NCBI GenBank assembly: GCA_002104985.1
Contig: MCGO01000003.1
Coordinates: 372,001 to 436,000 of the forward strand
Source: Rhizoclosmatium globosum
Taxonomy: Eukaryota; Chytridiomycota; Chytridiomycetes; Chytridiales; Chytriomycetaceae
Direction: 5' to 3'
DNA: 64,000 bases
Numbering within the stretch: the first letter of the stretch is position 1; the number at the start of each line of letters is the position of its first letter. Shown here piece by piece: positions 35,181 through 46,620 of the stretch. Under the pieces are notes generated by a model, which worked only from the letters and a program-made list of their open reading frames with translations, had not been told where the DNA came from and did not search any database. Both the position numbers and the translations under genes were made by a program.

Positions 35181-38180
35181 TCAAGCCAAATAAACATAGG
35201 TGGACGAATCATTCTTCTCACGCTCCAGATATTCACGGTCAATCAAAGACTCGATTCTCTTCTTCAAATCTTGTGCCTGAGGGATAATACGGATTCATTT
35301 CACTTGAATCAACAAATTAGAAACTGTGAAACATACCTTGATGGGGAACTTCAACTGCTCAAACAACTCTGCAATCAGCAAAGTATGCGTCAGCTTCTTC
35401 CTTGTCTTCATAATGCGAACAATCGCAGCATCAACTTGATATGCCGATCCTGAAACACTTTTTCAGTGGTATCCTTATTCTCCTCCACAGTCTCCTTCAG
35501 CTGGATGCTGTTGACTTTTATCCTAAACAGAGGGTTCTCGAATGCATCGTTGAAATCAAAAGAGTCTGAAGGGTTCACATCACGGCCCTTGGGCGACTTG
35601 TTGAGGACACGGGTTTTACCACATGCAAGCGATTGAAGGGTACGGTCTAATCCTTTGGATCCATCGATGTTGAAAGCAAAATCTCTTTGTATGTGAGGGT
35701 GGGTTTGTCGTTGAAGAGCAGAAGCACCACGGCTTGGAAGAACGACACTGACAGTTCTTTTTTGGCCTACTCAATTGATTACTTACACAAACGAAACAGT
35801 TGAGTCACAAACCTTCTTAAAGTAACCCGTCAGAACACAGTGCCAAGCTGGTTTTGCCATGTGAGTCTCCTTCCGCTGTGTTGCTCATGTAAAAGTCCTT
35901 GAAGACATTTTGACATCTTTCAAGCTGTAACGGAAGTTAAGAGGGTGTTATGGGCTGAAGGGAGCTCTCACTTCAGCAGGAATTGTCAAAGGTGCTGGAG
36001 GATATGTTGGCCACATTCCTGAGTCAAGAAATTGACATACATGTCAATAGAACCAAGCTGCTCCATCAACGCGGCATCTAAATAAATTTAGAAAAGAAGA
36101 TTAGCCGCTGGATCAACGAACCTGTCTGAATGATGCGACAACATCTTTCGAAGTTTCAATATCCTTGAACATACTCTCAGATTTGACGTGAACCCGGCAC
36201 CACACTCAACCTTCAGTTTTGTAAGCATACTTTTTCAGAGTCAACACTAGAACTCTTCCCAAGTAGCAGCCGCTTCGCCAAATCTTTTTTGTAAAACGCC
36301 TCAAAGACGTCTTTACCTATTGAAATTCAGTCAGTCTTGCCGATGGAAAGTAGAGAACAAACCATGAATGAATCTAAATAATGCCAAACATTGATCCAGC
36401 ACATCTTCGGTTTCTTCCTCGCTGGTCCCCTTCCCTGCTTTCATTAAAGTATCGACATGCTTTGCAATCAGCTCTGCTGGTTTGTTTGCTCTCTTGTTGA
36501 TGAATTTTTCAAAGGAGTCACGGATGGCCTGAGAAAAGTCTTTGTTTCCTTGGAATGGAGTTACTGCCAGGCTATCCATCTTTTTGCGGAAGGCAAGAAG
36601 ATCGGGAATCATTGTTGGGTCACGCGCGACATCGTTTACAATAGACAGCCCAAATTTCTTTTTTGAGGCTTAGTGTACAAAAAGTTTAGGAAAGTGAAAC
36701 AAACCACAATGTAGTCGCCGAAATACTTTTTCATCTCAGATAGTCCATTTGGTACACGGGAATAGAGGGAATACATACGTCCCAAGTCGAGTACTCGTTC
36801 ATCTTGGATCAAGTTATCAAACCCTGAGTTATTACTTGGTTAAAATGCACTATGAAATACAAAGACAAGTTCACCTCGCTGAAGCAGTAACGAAACGTGG
36901 CTCTCTACCAAAACTCTTTCAACAATCGATACAGCTCCTTTCTTTGTAGCGAGACTCAGGTAGCCTCCAGTTCCACCGCAACGTACTTTTTCCTCTTCGA
37001 CTCTTTTTTCAACATACTCCAAATATGCCCCTACAGCCAGACCGCTAGAAGACCCGTCACCCATATCGCGTAGCCTTTGGGCACTTTCGTGCACAAGGAA
37101 AGATTCAGTTGTCGCCAGATATCGAGCTTCAAACACTGTGATGTAGATTCCAAGATCCACAAACATTTGGAGAAGTGATTTAAGAAGATCGGTGGGAATC
37201 TGTTGACCATTCCTATTTTTAAGACGGTTAGAGCAGAGAGATAGGAGTATAGATATAGCTGTTTATCTACCTTTCATTTTCGATTGTTTGCAGGATGGCA
37301 TCCACAACACGCGTCTTCAATGATAGAGAGTCTTCTACATTTTCGACCATTATTGAATTGCCGAGAAAGTTGGATCGGAACAAGTCAAGACCCATATCCC
37401 AAATGGATTTCAAATTTGGTGTTTGAATCACGTATGTTCGGTCCAAATACAAGAAAATGCTGCGAATCATAAGCTGTATGAATCATGATTGAATATGCGG
37501 AATTAGAGACGACAGCGGGGATACCTGGCATCTGCAGTGTACTTTCCAAGCTTCATCAAGTTGTTTCAACAGAGTGAGTGAATCAGGAGCTTCAAGGCTG
37601 TAGATACAAAGTCAGAATAAAGCGAGCAAGAGAACGCAAATCACAACCTTCGAATCTCATTCACAGCCTTTTCAATGTGTGATGCACATTCGTCCTGCAG
37701 CAGTTGATAGACTGTTTGGGCCTGTTTGTGGACACACAGATGCTCTACTGATTTGTAGAGCTCTTCAAGGGAGTCGGTAACGGCAAGGCGGCCGTGGATT
37801 GAGGCAACAGCAGTGCGGAGACGGGCAAGAGCATCGGCAACGAACGAGTCCGGAACCGCGGGTTTGACTGATTGTTTGGGTTGTGCGTGTGTGTGTGTGG
37901 AAAGGGCAGGAGGGTGGCGGATTCAGCGAGAGTTTAAACGAGAGGGCTTCAGTTCAAACCTTTGAATCCTTTGATGACGAGCTTCTTTGGCGCGAGGAAG
38001 AGGCGGTCACGTTGAACGCGCCAACTCCGCCGTTCGTGGCAAGTCGCTTGGGCCCGTCAACGGACACGGAACTCGGCGTCTGTGTTAGCTTGCGTTTGGC
38101 GGCGGGTGGTGGTGCGGAGGATGCTGGAGAATGCGTGAGGGTTGGTGGTTGGTGGTTGGTGGTGGGCCTGACTTACTCAT
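35181..38180 (-). CDS. CUL4: Cullin-4 (CRL4 ubiquitin ligase scaffold)
   Basis: ATG 38180 is followed by a 53-nt intron after four bases (ATG A|GTAAGT...CCAG), giving [20 protein letters not shown], a Cul4-type N-terminal tail. Then: [34 protein letters not shown], the Cul4 block [16 protein letters not shown] and [13 protein letters not shown], the cullin core [16 protein letters not shown] and ALFRFIHG, and the C-terminal neddylation module [17 protein letters not shown] (the NEDD8-acceptor lysine in IVRIMK) followed by [15 protein letters not shown] and ending STYVYLA. Many short exons; some central joins (35450-36330) are fragmented. It binds DDB1 at its N-terminus and RBX1 at its C-terminus in nuclear substrate ubiquitination. 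The family call is firm. Confidence 0.92.
38139..38166 (+). repeat. GGTTGGTG repeat with G-quadruplex potential
   Basis: Tandem ggttggtg units on the plus strand, with at least four closely spaced GG/GGG runs, lying inside the first intron of the cullin-4 gene (template strand). Runs of this kind can fold as G-quadruplexes; no functional evidence in the sequence. Confidence 0.4.
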
Positions 38181-38244
38181 TCTTTCTGCTTCCGTGTTGG
38201 AAATCAAAACTATCATCGTCCCATTTTATTCTATATAAGTTACT

Positions 38245-39271
38245 CTACTGCTTACTAGAATCAATGCTCTCTAACTCGCTCTTGTCTTCAAGTGTAATGG
38301 GTGTCTTGAGTGGAATCCAGGGAACCAAAATGCTGACTCTCTTCTGATACAACCTGTAGAGTGGATACTTTGGCAAAGTAATCCATTCCGTGAATGGTGC
38401 AATCCCGGTGAAGAGAAGGGTCAACAAGAAGAAGCCAATCATACATTCAGGATTCCACCAACGTCCGTCTGCTCCAACGCTGAACAGATACAGTGCCCAC
38501 CATTGGGAAAACTCTGCAAAGAAATTGGGATGTCTCGAGTACCTCCACAGTCCGGATTGAATGAATCCAACATTATAAGGTGCCGGAAGTTCCTCCACCT
38601 TCTTCCCAGCCTTAATCATGGCCCATTTCGCTTCTTGAAAGTTCCACTGTTGTTGGTCCGCAACAGTCTCCATCGTCAAAAGTCCCAAGAACAGGATCAC
38701 AGCAATAGTGTCATGAATTCGCCATTCCCCTCCCCCAGCGACCACAACATCAAAAGCTGTTTTACAAGGCAGCGTAATGAGGTAAATCAACACCAGTTGG
38801 TAGATTGAGATGAAAAAGAACGAGAACAAGTGCCAAGCAACCTTGTTCGGAATAATCTTTCGGCAGATTGCCCAACTAAAGTTGTATGAGTATCAATTTA
38901 CCAAATGTAAATCAATCTGCTTGTTCTTACCGATAATCTTCATCTTTAAGATTGTAGCCACCCTTTCTCCAAAAATTGAAGGTGAGCCTAGCACCCCAAA
39001 GGAACACAAGGATCCCCATCACAAGAACTCTTGCATTCACTGCATACCCTCGTAACGCAGCAACCAAAGGATAGTTCAATGCAAAAATAACAGGAGTAAT
39101 AGACCAGAGTCGATCGACATACGAATAGTTGTCAGTGGCTGTCTGCACAACGAATGTAAAGAGGATGAAGCCAACATTAATCCAGTTTCCCGAAATGGCG
39201 GGATGCATATCTGTGTAGGAGAGACCCGTGGCATTGTGTGCCAGCAGTGAGATGAGGGAGGGTGAGTCCAT
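38245..39271 (-). CDS. DUF1295 / steroid 5-alpha-reductase-like membrane enzyme (copy 1)
   Basis: Two exons, 39271-38931 and 38875-38245, joined by a 55-nt phase-2 intron. Start at ATG 39271 (MDSPSLISLL). Several membrane helices, then family blocks YVDRLWSITPVIFA, WGARLTFNFWRKGGY, METVADQQQWNFQ, GLWRYSRHPNFFAEFSQWW and YPLYRLYQKRV. These match DUF1295 proteins, relatives of steroid 5-alpha-reductase and isoprenylcysteine methyltransferase, where the RHPNFF block binds the cofactor. Substrate unknown, probably a lipid in the ER. Intact. A paralogue with the same blocks lies at 39999-41053 on the same strand. Confidence 0.85.
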
Positions 39272-39458
39272 TCCAAGCAAGAAATTGAGGAGCGGAGGAC
39301 AAGGAAAATGGCCTGACAGTCCAATTTTGAAAAACAGTAATAAACGAATGAAGAAGAGAATAACTAGAGAATAACTTCATAAAAATCCCAGAAGACACAA
39401 TTTTTATCTTGTCACTTTTCTTTTGAAACATTCCAGTTTGACAGGTCCTCTAAAAAAT

Positions 39459-39965
39459 ATGACTACAACCACCCAGAACACCCTCTTCAAGGCACTTTAC
39501 AGTGGAAAGGGCTGCACCACTAGAATCGGTATCAGTCTTTCGTCTAACCCAGATGGAGGTTCTGTAACACCATGCATCCCAAATATTGGAGTTTGGCCAT
39601 GCGAAGCCATCAATAACGCGTTCTCCTCCAAACAAATTTGTGCGCCTGTGAATTTCAATCAAACCGCTGCATTCCTTTTAGCTCCTCCAGGTGGATCCAT
39701 CTCCGAGTTTGTTTACACTGCAGTGTACAACGATGCAGACTGCCGTATCCCTGTCTTTCCCCTCGCGAATCTTTTTGGAAAATGTACCTCTTTTCTGAAT
39801 TCAACTTGGTTTCCAGAGAGATGTGAAAACGGGAGTTATTACGGGAACCAAATATACCCGGATGGGAGCTGTCAAAAGACGAACGCGTTGGGTGCTTTCA
39901 AGGTTGACGGAAGCTGTCAGAGTGTTGGTAGCTTTTATGTTCGCGGTGCTGTTGTGAAAGTTTGA
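39459..39965 (+). CDS. Small Cys-rich protein, unrecognised
   Basis: 168 residues, ATG 39459 (MTTTTQNTLFKALYSG), stop 39963-39965. Nine or more cysteines spread over the chain (GCTTRIGI, PCIPNIGVWPCEA, ICAPVNF, DCRIPVF, KCTSF, RCENGSYY, SCQKTN, SCQSVGS) suggest a disulphide-stabilised fold, yet there is no clear signal peptide at this start. It lies on the opposite strand between two tandem DUF1295 genes, with its stop only about 33 bases from the stop of the second (39999). Single exon, intact. No family recognised; possibly lineage-specific. Confidence 0.6.
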   Translation: MTTTTQNTLFKALYSGKGCTTRIGISLSSNPDGGSVTPCIPNIGVWPCEAINNAFSSKQICAPVNFNQTAAFLLAPPGGSISEFVYTAVYNDADCRIPVFPLANLFGKCTSFLNSTWFPERCENGSYYGNQIYPDGSCQKTNALGAFKVDGSCQSVGSFYVRGAVVKV

Positions 39966-39998
39966 CAGTGGAAGCGGAATGTAAATAAACACAATGGT

Positions 39999-41053
39999 TT
40001 ATTTCTTCATAGCTTCTTCCTTTTGACTTGACCAACTCTCCTTTAATGGGAACCATGGAATCAACATACTGACACGCTTTTGATACAACTTGTATAGTGG
40101 GTACTTCTGCGCTGTGATATACTCCGTGAACGCAGTACTTCCCAAAACAGTAAGTTCAGGAGAGCTGCTCCAAGGAGTGCCTCATAGTTTGTCCAGTCTC
40201 CGCTCGCGCTGACAGCAAACAGACAGAGTGTCCACCAAATACTTTTCAAACATTCATTAGCCAAACAAACCTATGCGATAAATATTCTCACCTGAATTCT
40301 GCAAAGAAATTAGGATGTCTGGAATATGCAAACAAACCCGAAGTCAAGAATCCAAGATTGTATGGCGCAGGCAAGTTCTCAACTTTCTTCCCCGCTTTAA
40401 TCATTCCCCATTTTTTCTCCTGGAAATTCCATTGTTGCTGATCCGCGACAGTTTCTATCACAAGAAGGACCACAAAAGACAGCAGCAACTGAATCAAGCA
40501 GTTGCCAATCCACATTCCCAATCCCAGACACAGCAACATCAAACGCGGTCTTGGTCGGAACCGTGATAAGAAACAGAAGCACGTTCTGATAAAGACTGAT
40601 AAAGAAGAAGGAGAAGAGCTGCCATGCCACAGGATTTGAAATGATTTTGCGAAGCACAGGCCATCGATAGTCCTACACAACGTAGTCAGTCAGTATACTA
40701 ATCCTTCGATAGGGTAGGTAATTCACCTCTTCGCTCAAGCTGTAGCCGCCCTTTCTCCAGAAGTTAAATGTCAAACGTGCTCCCCACGCAAAAACCAACA
40801 GAGCCATACACAATAAACGGGAATTCAAGGCATATCTTCGCACAATATATACAATCAAATAGTTGACTGTGTAGATGACGGGCGTGATGGACCACAATCG
40901 ATCGACTGATGAATAGTTTCCAGTGTAGGTTCCCATGGCAAAGGTGAGGATAACGAAGAACAAACAGATGAGCATGTTGGATGCAGCAGGATTCATGTTA
41001 ACGTAGCCTTCGTTGAGCGAGAGGGAGGTGAGGACCTCAATCAAGGTTGTCAT
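39999..41053 (-). CDS. DUF1295 / steroid 5-alpha-reductase-like membrane enzyme (copy 2), two frame breaks
   Basis: ATG 41053 (MTTLIEVLTSLSL). Same blocks as copy 1: SVDRLWSITPVIYTV, WGARLTFNFWRKGGYS, ETVADQQQWNFQEKKW, YSRHPNFFAEF, WWTLCLFAVSASGDW and YPLYKLYQKRVSM, ending KEEAMKK at 39999. Introns near 40720-40675 and 40305-40240. Two single-base frame changes interrupt it: one between 40470 and 40500, one in the A-run 40144-40147 (T-run on the coding strand). Sequence beyond both breaks stays conserved, so assembly error is more likely than decay. Same putative role as copy 1. Confidence 0.78.
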
Positions 41054-41101
41054 TTTGAAGTTTGAACTCTTTTTTCCCAAAGCCTTTTATTAGTTCTGTT
41101 T

Positions 41102-42993
41102 TTAAATTAATAACTCTTCTAATTGATTTTTAAGTTTCTGGCTTAGTTCATGGTTCGGGGTCAAGCCTAAGCTCTTGTCAATGTTTTCAACACACAACTC
41201 AATATTTCCTTGTGCTAACTCCACCACCGCCAAGTTGTAGAATGGTTCATGGTTATTGCTTTTCGGGCCAGTGCTTGTTTTAAAGTACGTTTTCGCTAGA
41301 TTCTCGTTTTTTGTTGCAATGTATTCCACAACGGCCAAGTTATTCCATGCTTCACCGTGGCTAGGATTATAAGTTGTGGCCAAAGCCAGTGACTCTCGAC
41401 AAAGACTGAAGTCTCCGACATGTATAGCGATGTGGGATATATTGAACCAAATGTCTGCAGTCTCAGCATCATTGGTTGCAAGACTTAAGGCTCGCTCAAA
41501 GCAAGAAATCGATGTTTGAAACTGCTGCGAAAAGAATCCACAAAGTCCTGGCATAACAAAAACGAAGTTCAGCGTCCTTTCATGCACAACAAGAATTACC
41601 AATGTTGTTCCACAGCTCACAGGACTCTTTGCCGTTAACCTGCTCCACACCATTTAATAAGCGCTTAAATTTATAGTTGTATCGTTACTACCTGAAGAAT
41701 TCTCCTGAAATATCGTTCCGCAATATCAAACTGATCGCGTTGAAAGTAGTTTGCGGCAAGGCAAGACATCACTTCAATGTTGCATTCGTCATGTTGAAGA
41801 ACCTTTTCAATCATAAAGTTTTTTAGAACAACCTCGTGGCATCAAAACCAAGTACCTCCTTAAAAACGCGATTTGAATTTTCAAAGTCGTTCAGCAGTTC
41901 ATAAACACGAGCTTTTGAAACATGCGGCGCAGAAGCGTAAGGATGTGCTTGAATTGCTGCATCGTACACTCTCAAGGCCATTTTTGGTTGGTCCATTTGA
42001 AGATATACTTTTGCTAAATATTGCCGTGTCAATAACATGTCCTATTAACAACAATTAGCCATCTGATAATATTTTAGATAGTTACTATATACTTGATCCT
42101 CGAGTGAGCTTTTCAGTTGACGTTCGGCATCGCGATACATTTTTAATCGAATGTAGCACTTGCTCATTTGGAGTTTCCACCACCAGTCCTTATTGCTGAA
42201 TTATTTTATCAGCTAAGTGAATTTTTATGGGTCTCGGTTACTTTTTTGCAATATTGGCGTGAGTAGCTAATTCAAGAGCTTTTAAATATTCCCCAACACT
42301 ATGTAGATGTACTCAAATAATGCCTGCAAAATATGCTTATTAGTCTTTCAATCAATTATTTGACTTACTCTTGACAGTGCTGGCTTTGTGGCGAACCGTT
42401 TAAGATCCAATCTGTCTGGGTTGATGAACTCTGTTTCACTTCCTGACACCAATGAGGCGGTACCGAGCCGAACAAGTCTGCAATCTTCGAGTCAGATTCT
42501 CTCAATTTAAATGGTTTCAACCTCCAGAAGAGCTCATTATATGGCTGGAGCTGGTGGTATTCGCATTGAAGCAGTTGGAATATTTGTTGATGTCGATCCT
42601 CGCACGGCTGTCATTGGACGAATATAGCCTGTGCATATTCTTGATGTTTCAGGTCTATTGATGGACGTCGATGCAGTTTGCGCTCCGCTTTTTGAGTGGG
42701 CGTTTGATTGAGAGATGTTCCTGGTCTTCTTTATTTATTAGATGACGTTCCTCTCCATTATACTCACCGAGCCGATTTTTGAGCAGTTCTCGGTCGCTCT
42801 ATCATCGAGCTTGGATCAAAGTCAATATCAATATCGTCAGGATTGAGTGCAAGTAATTTGAACTCTTCAATCAAAGAGCGCGTTTTCAACAGCCAGGCAG
42901 CTGCATCTCGAGGATTCTTGGCTAATATTTCTGTGTTTGAGCTGTGCAGTCTGCATAGTTCTGATCGGCGAACTGTCGCAGAGCTTTCTGCAT
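41102..42993 (-). CDS. BBS8: BBSome subunit BBS8/TTC8 (TPR protein)
   Basis: ATG 42993 (MQKALRQFADQNYADC) to a stop at 41102. The N-terminus matches the TTC8 lead: ILAKNPRDAAAWLLKTRSL then IDIDFDPSSMIERPRTA. The C-terminal half is TPR repeats: TRQYLAKVYLQMDQPKMALR, ISCFERALSLATNDAETADIWFN (the BBS8 block), GDFSLCRESLALATTYNPSHGEAWNNLAV and PFYNLAVVELAQGN. Five or more introns, with middle exons only partly resolved. One base is off in the first exon near 42925 (between AQTQ and ILAKN). BBS8 is part of the BBSome coat that moves membrane cargo in cilia, so its presence implies a flagellated life stage. Confidence 0.9.
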
Positions 42994-43007
42994 TTTGAAT
43001 CTGAAAA
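42994..43007. promoter_or_regulatory. 14-base divergent spacer between start codons
   Basis: The proposed ATGs of BBS8 (minus, 42993) and the acid lipase (plus, 43008) face away from each other with only 14 bases between them. Any promoter must therefore lie within one or both coding regions, or one of the starts is further downstream than assumed. Confidence 0.45.
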
Positions 43008-45038
43008 ATGACAGGGCAAGATGGAGGGTGTCTCGCACCCGCAGCGGAATGCATAAGCCCTGTCAAACTAGATCATATGAGGTAAGTTTGCTTGGCCATA
43101 ACGTTGGTTGGTCAAAGTCTGAACCAAACCTCATCAGCAGTACTTCACCTTCAGCTGCAGTCCAAAGTCCCCCTAGTGTCGATAGAAAGTTTGCCATCAA
43201 GATCGGAAAGATACGAAACACTAAAGAGATTATCATGGCACGGTATGAGAAGATATCTCCTTCCATACAGATGTTGACAAACCAAAACAGAAAGTATCCC
43301 TGCGAAGAACATACAGTCTCTACGAAAACGGCCACAAATTAAAGCTATGCAGAATCCCGAACGCGCGTTACGGAACCACACGATATTCCGACAGAAGGCC
43401 AACAAACTTACCTGGTGTGATTTTATGGCATGGCATGGGGTTATCCAGTTCAGCTTGGGTCTGCAGTCCGAATGCTGATGTTCACAGAAATTTGGCTTTT
43501 GTGCTCGCAGACTCTGGGTTTGACGTGTGGATTGTGAACGGAAGAGGAGCAAACGCGACAGAGACACGACAAAAAAGCACAGAATCAAAGCCCTGGGATT
43601 TTTCAATCGACGAAATCAGTTATTACGATGTTCCTGCAGTTGTAGACTACGTTTTGAATATGACTGGACGACAATCAGTCGCGTATGTTGGTTTCTCACA
43701 GGGCAGCACGGCAGCTTTGGCCGCTCTCTCCATTAGTGACGAGTTGAACAAGAAGTGGGAATTTTGTTCATTATGCCTATTTCATAAGCTTACCTTTTGA
43801 CTAGATTAACGTCTGTGTTTGTCTTGCACCACCAATCCAACCAAGCCTTCCCGAAAACAAAGTCCTGAGATCCGTCATCTTAAAAATGGGGCCTGAGATT
43901 CTCTATAAAGTGCTTGGTAGAGAGCAGTTTCTGAAAATAGCACAAACATGGCTTCCACTCACACCACCCCATTTCAACTCATTTGTTATTCGAAAAGCTT
44001 TTGAAATCTTGTTTGGATGGGATTGTTCTTCATTTGGTTGTCGTGATCGTCAGGCTGCTGTGTTGTCGCATTCATTTTGGGGAGTACCTGTCAAGAACAT
44101 GGTTCAATGGTTCCAAATTATCACAGAGAACAGCTCTGTATTGCATTACAACTCTTTTCAGGAGAAAAAGGCGTTTAGTCACACAACGGAACGAACGTTC
44201 GCGCCAGTCAAATACCCACTCAAGGTGACATTGATTTTCCATCCATATTTTATTACTAAACGAACTAATTCTTTATGCAGCAAATTTCAACCAACTTATA
44301 CCTCTTCGTCGGCGCCGCTGACAACCTGTGTGATATATCAGTGGGAAAGCAATACCTCCCTCCCCACGCACGTCTGACATTGATAAAAAATTACAACCAC
44401 CTGGATCTTATCTGGGCCGTGGACGCGAAAGAAAAAGTGTGGGATCATTTGATTCCCATCCTCAAAAACCCGTATGCAGAGACACGCATCGCACTCAAGA
44501 AGACGGTGTCCTTTGCACGTGGTACAAATTATGATCCACAGCCAGTGCGTGGTACAATCACAACAGACGTATTTGCAGCTTGGTCGTCACGCTTTAAATC
44601 AATGGGAATGCCAAGAGATGAAGAAGTCCAAAGAAAAGAGGTGGGAGAAAGTATAGAAGTGTGGAACTTGAGGAAAATGGAACAATCGAAGATGACACCG
44701 AAAATGAACTTGAGGCAGAGTTTTCTCGTGCGTTGATGGAAACTATGGAAGGCTCTAAATTCTTCATTGATGACAGTGAGGATAGTGACGATGAGCACAT
44801 ATATTCTCCGGAACAGGATGCCATTGGTGCAGCTTATGAACAGCATACTATGGATATAGTAGATGTATTAGATCGGATTGGGGACGAATTACACTTGGAT
44901 TCACTTGAAGTCACACCCAACGAATCCTCACTAAATAACAGAACCGAACAATGGCTCAAGTCACTCGAAACTCAATTACCTATTAGATCTTCAGAATATA
45001 TTCTTGACAACAGCAGTCAGGGCCAGGAAGCAAAATAA
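43008..45038 (+). CDS. Acid lipase / steryl ester hydrolase (alpha/beta hydrolase)
   Basis: Exon 1 43008-43081, intron to 43140, then further exons with introns near 43765-43805 and 44225-44280. The block YPCEEHTVST, then after a one-base break near 43323 ENGHKLKLCRIPNARYGT, is the lipase N-terminal lid region. Then PGVILWHGMGLSSSAW (oxyanion region), the nucleophile motif VGFSQGS (GxSxG), and near the end YNHLDLIWAVDAKEKV with the catalytic histidine. This matches yeast Tgl1/Yeh1 and lysosomal acid lipases, which cleave steryl esters or triacylglycerol. The C-terminal 130 residues are acidic (TIEDDTENELEAEFS) after a second frame change near 44660. The last stop is 65 bases from that of deoxyhypusine synthase. 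Confidence 0.86.
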
Positions 45039-45102
45039 TTTGATGAATCCCAACATAACCTCGATTTTTGAATAGAACGTATTTAAGCAAAATAGAAACT
45101 TT

Positions 45103-46417
45103 TTATTGCTGTTGTTGTTTCTTCAACTTTTCAACATTTTGCGCAAACGTCTCCGCAACAATAAGTGGGAACACAATAGTCGCATCAGAGTAAACCTTGA
45201 CTGGCTTAGCCTCCAACTTGATCTTTCCCCACGACACCGCTTCATCCGGTCTAGCACCCGCATCAGAACCATCAAACTCCTGCCCAGTGTTAATAAACAC
45301 GGAAAAGTCAGCTCCGTTTCTCATCAAATTCGCATTACAAATATGGTGCTTGATAACACCGCCTCCCAAAATAACCATTCCGGTTTTCTTGGCATAAACG
45401 GCCTTGTTGTTGATTGCACGGATGTCTTCGACGAGGTCAATGATGAGACCTGGGTTCTTGAATGAGTGGAAATAGAGCATGTCTCCCAAGGAACCGTCAG
45501 TAATTGCGGGGCAGAAAACGGGGATATCGTTCTTCCAGGCCCAGTAGTATACACTGGATGGGTCGTTGATCTTGGATCCGAGCTTGTGAATCATTTTGGA
45601 TGGAGTCCAGTGAGTTCCCTATAATGTCCAATTGATTAGAGAACGTACCAAGCCACGTAACGAGATGCCAATATACCTTGGTGGTTTGCTCTTCAAGCAT
45701 CTCATCCAAAATGGGCATAACCCAGTCTTCAAAGGCACAGTAATTCGCATTTGGAACGACAAGGTTTCCAATACGGTTCAACCCTTTCGCTCTCAATTCC
45801 TTTCCAGGAACGCTGAAGCTTGACAAATAGGTCTTGGCAAGGCACTTGATGAAGTCTTCCTCAACACCTCCTCCACTAGTCACAAGAACATCGACTTGCT
45901 TGTGTTCAACGAGGTAACGGATGGATTCACGCAATCCACTTGAGATCATGTTCGAAGTATATCCAAGGAAGATCTTGCACTTTGGAGGTGGTGGTGGTGG
46001 GGCGTTTGGGTTGTCTGGGTCTGGAAGCTCCTCCTCTGGTTGATAGTTTGGTTCGTCTTCAATACGCCAGTTGAGCTAATGGTGATATATTCAGATTTTG
46101 CGGTTTAGATTTCTGATGAGCATACCATTCTGTTGATCTCAATGATGGCCTCTCCAACACTGGTAGCCTGGAATCCAGTAGTGTACATACTTCTTGCTAC
46201 GGCAGCGTGGTCAATACCATTGTTGAAGTCGTATCCAATGACTGAAACAGCAGTGGCAGGCATATCAGCTAATCCGCTCAGTTAGCCATTTCCAATGCCA
46301 CACGTCAAATACGAACCACTTGGCTGGAAGACAGCCTCAACGGCACTAGCAACACCTTCCAAGTGTTTCCGAGCTTGTCCTTGTCAGCAGCAAGGTCTGC
46401 AACAACTTGGGTGTCAT
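45103..46417 (-). CDS. DYS1: Deoxyhypusine synthase
   Basis: It uses spermidine and NAD to convert one lysine of eIF5A to deoxyhypusine, the first step of hypusination. Exons: about 46417-46312, then [16 protein letters not shown] (acceptor ending 46270) to 46127, 46078-45679, and about 45618-45103. Motifs: [94 protein letters not shown] (active-site lysine in GGVIKHH), [19 protein letters not shown]. The proline-rich insert [11 protein letters not shown] near 45990 is unusual. A one-base change near 46355 separates the first residues (ATG 46417) from [13 protein letters not shown]. The core is intact. Confidence 0.94.
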
Positions 46418-46620
46418 TTGAAACTTTGAAACAAACCAACAAAAAGAAGAAATGTAAAAAAAAGTCAATAAATTTAATATCACTGAATGAAACCCCAGAG
46501 AACAAACGAAACAAAACCTTCTATAGAGAGCCAGTATGAAGAGAAGAAAGTATTCTAGCCAAACGTCCATCCCCACAAAACAGTCAACAACAAATAAAAC
46601 CACAACAGAAATCTTCCCAA

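Noticed and set aside
45106..45465. Plus-strand frame of 119 aa
   Set aside because: Antisense to the conserved C-terminal half of deoxyhypusine synthase.
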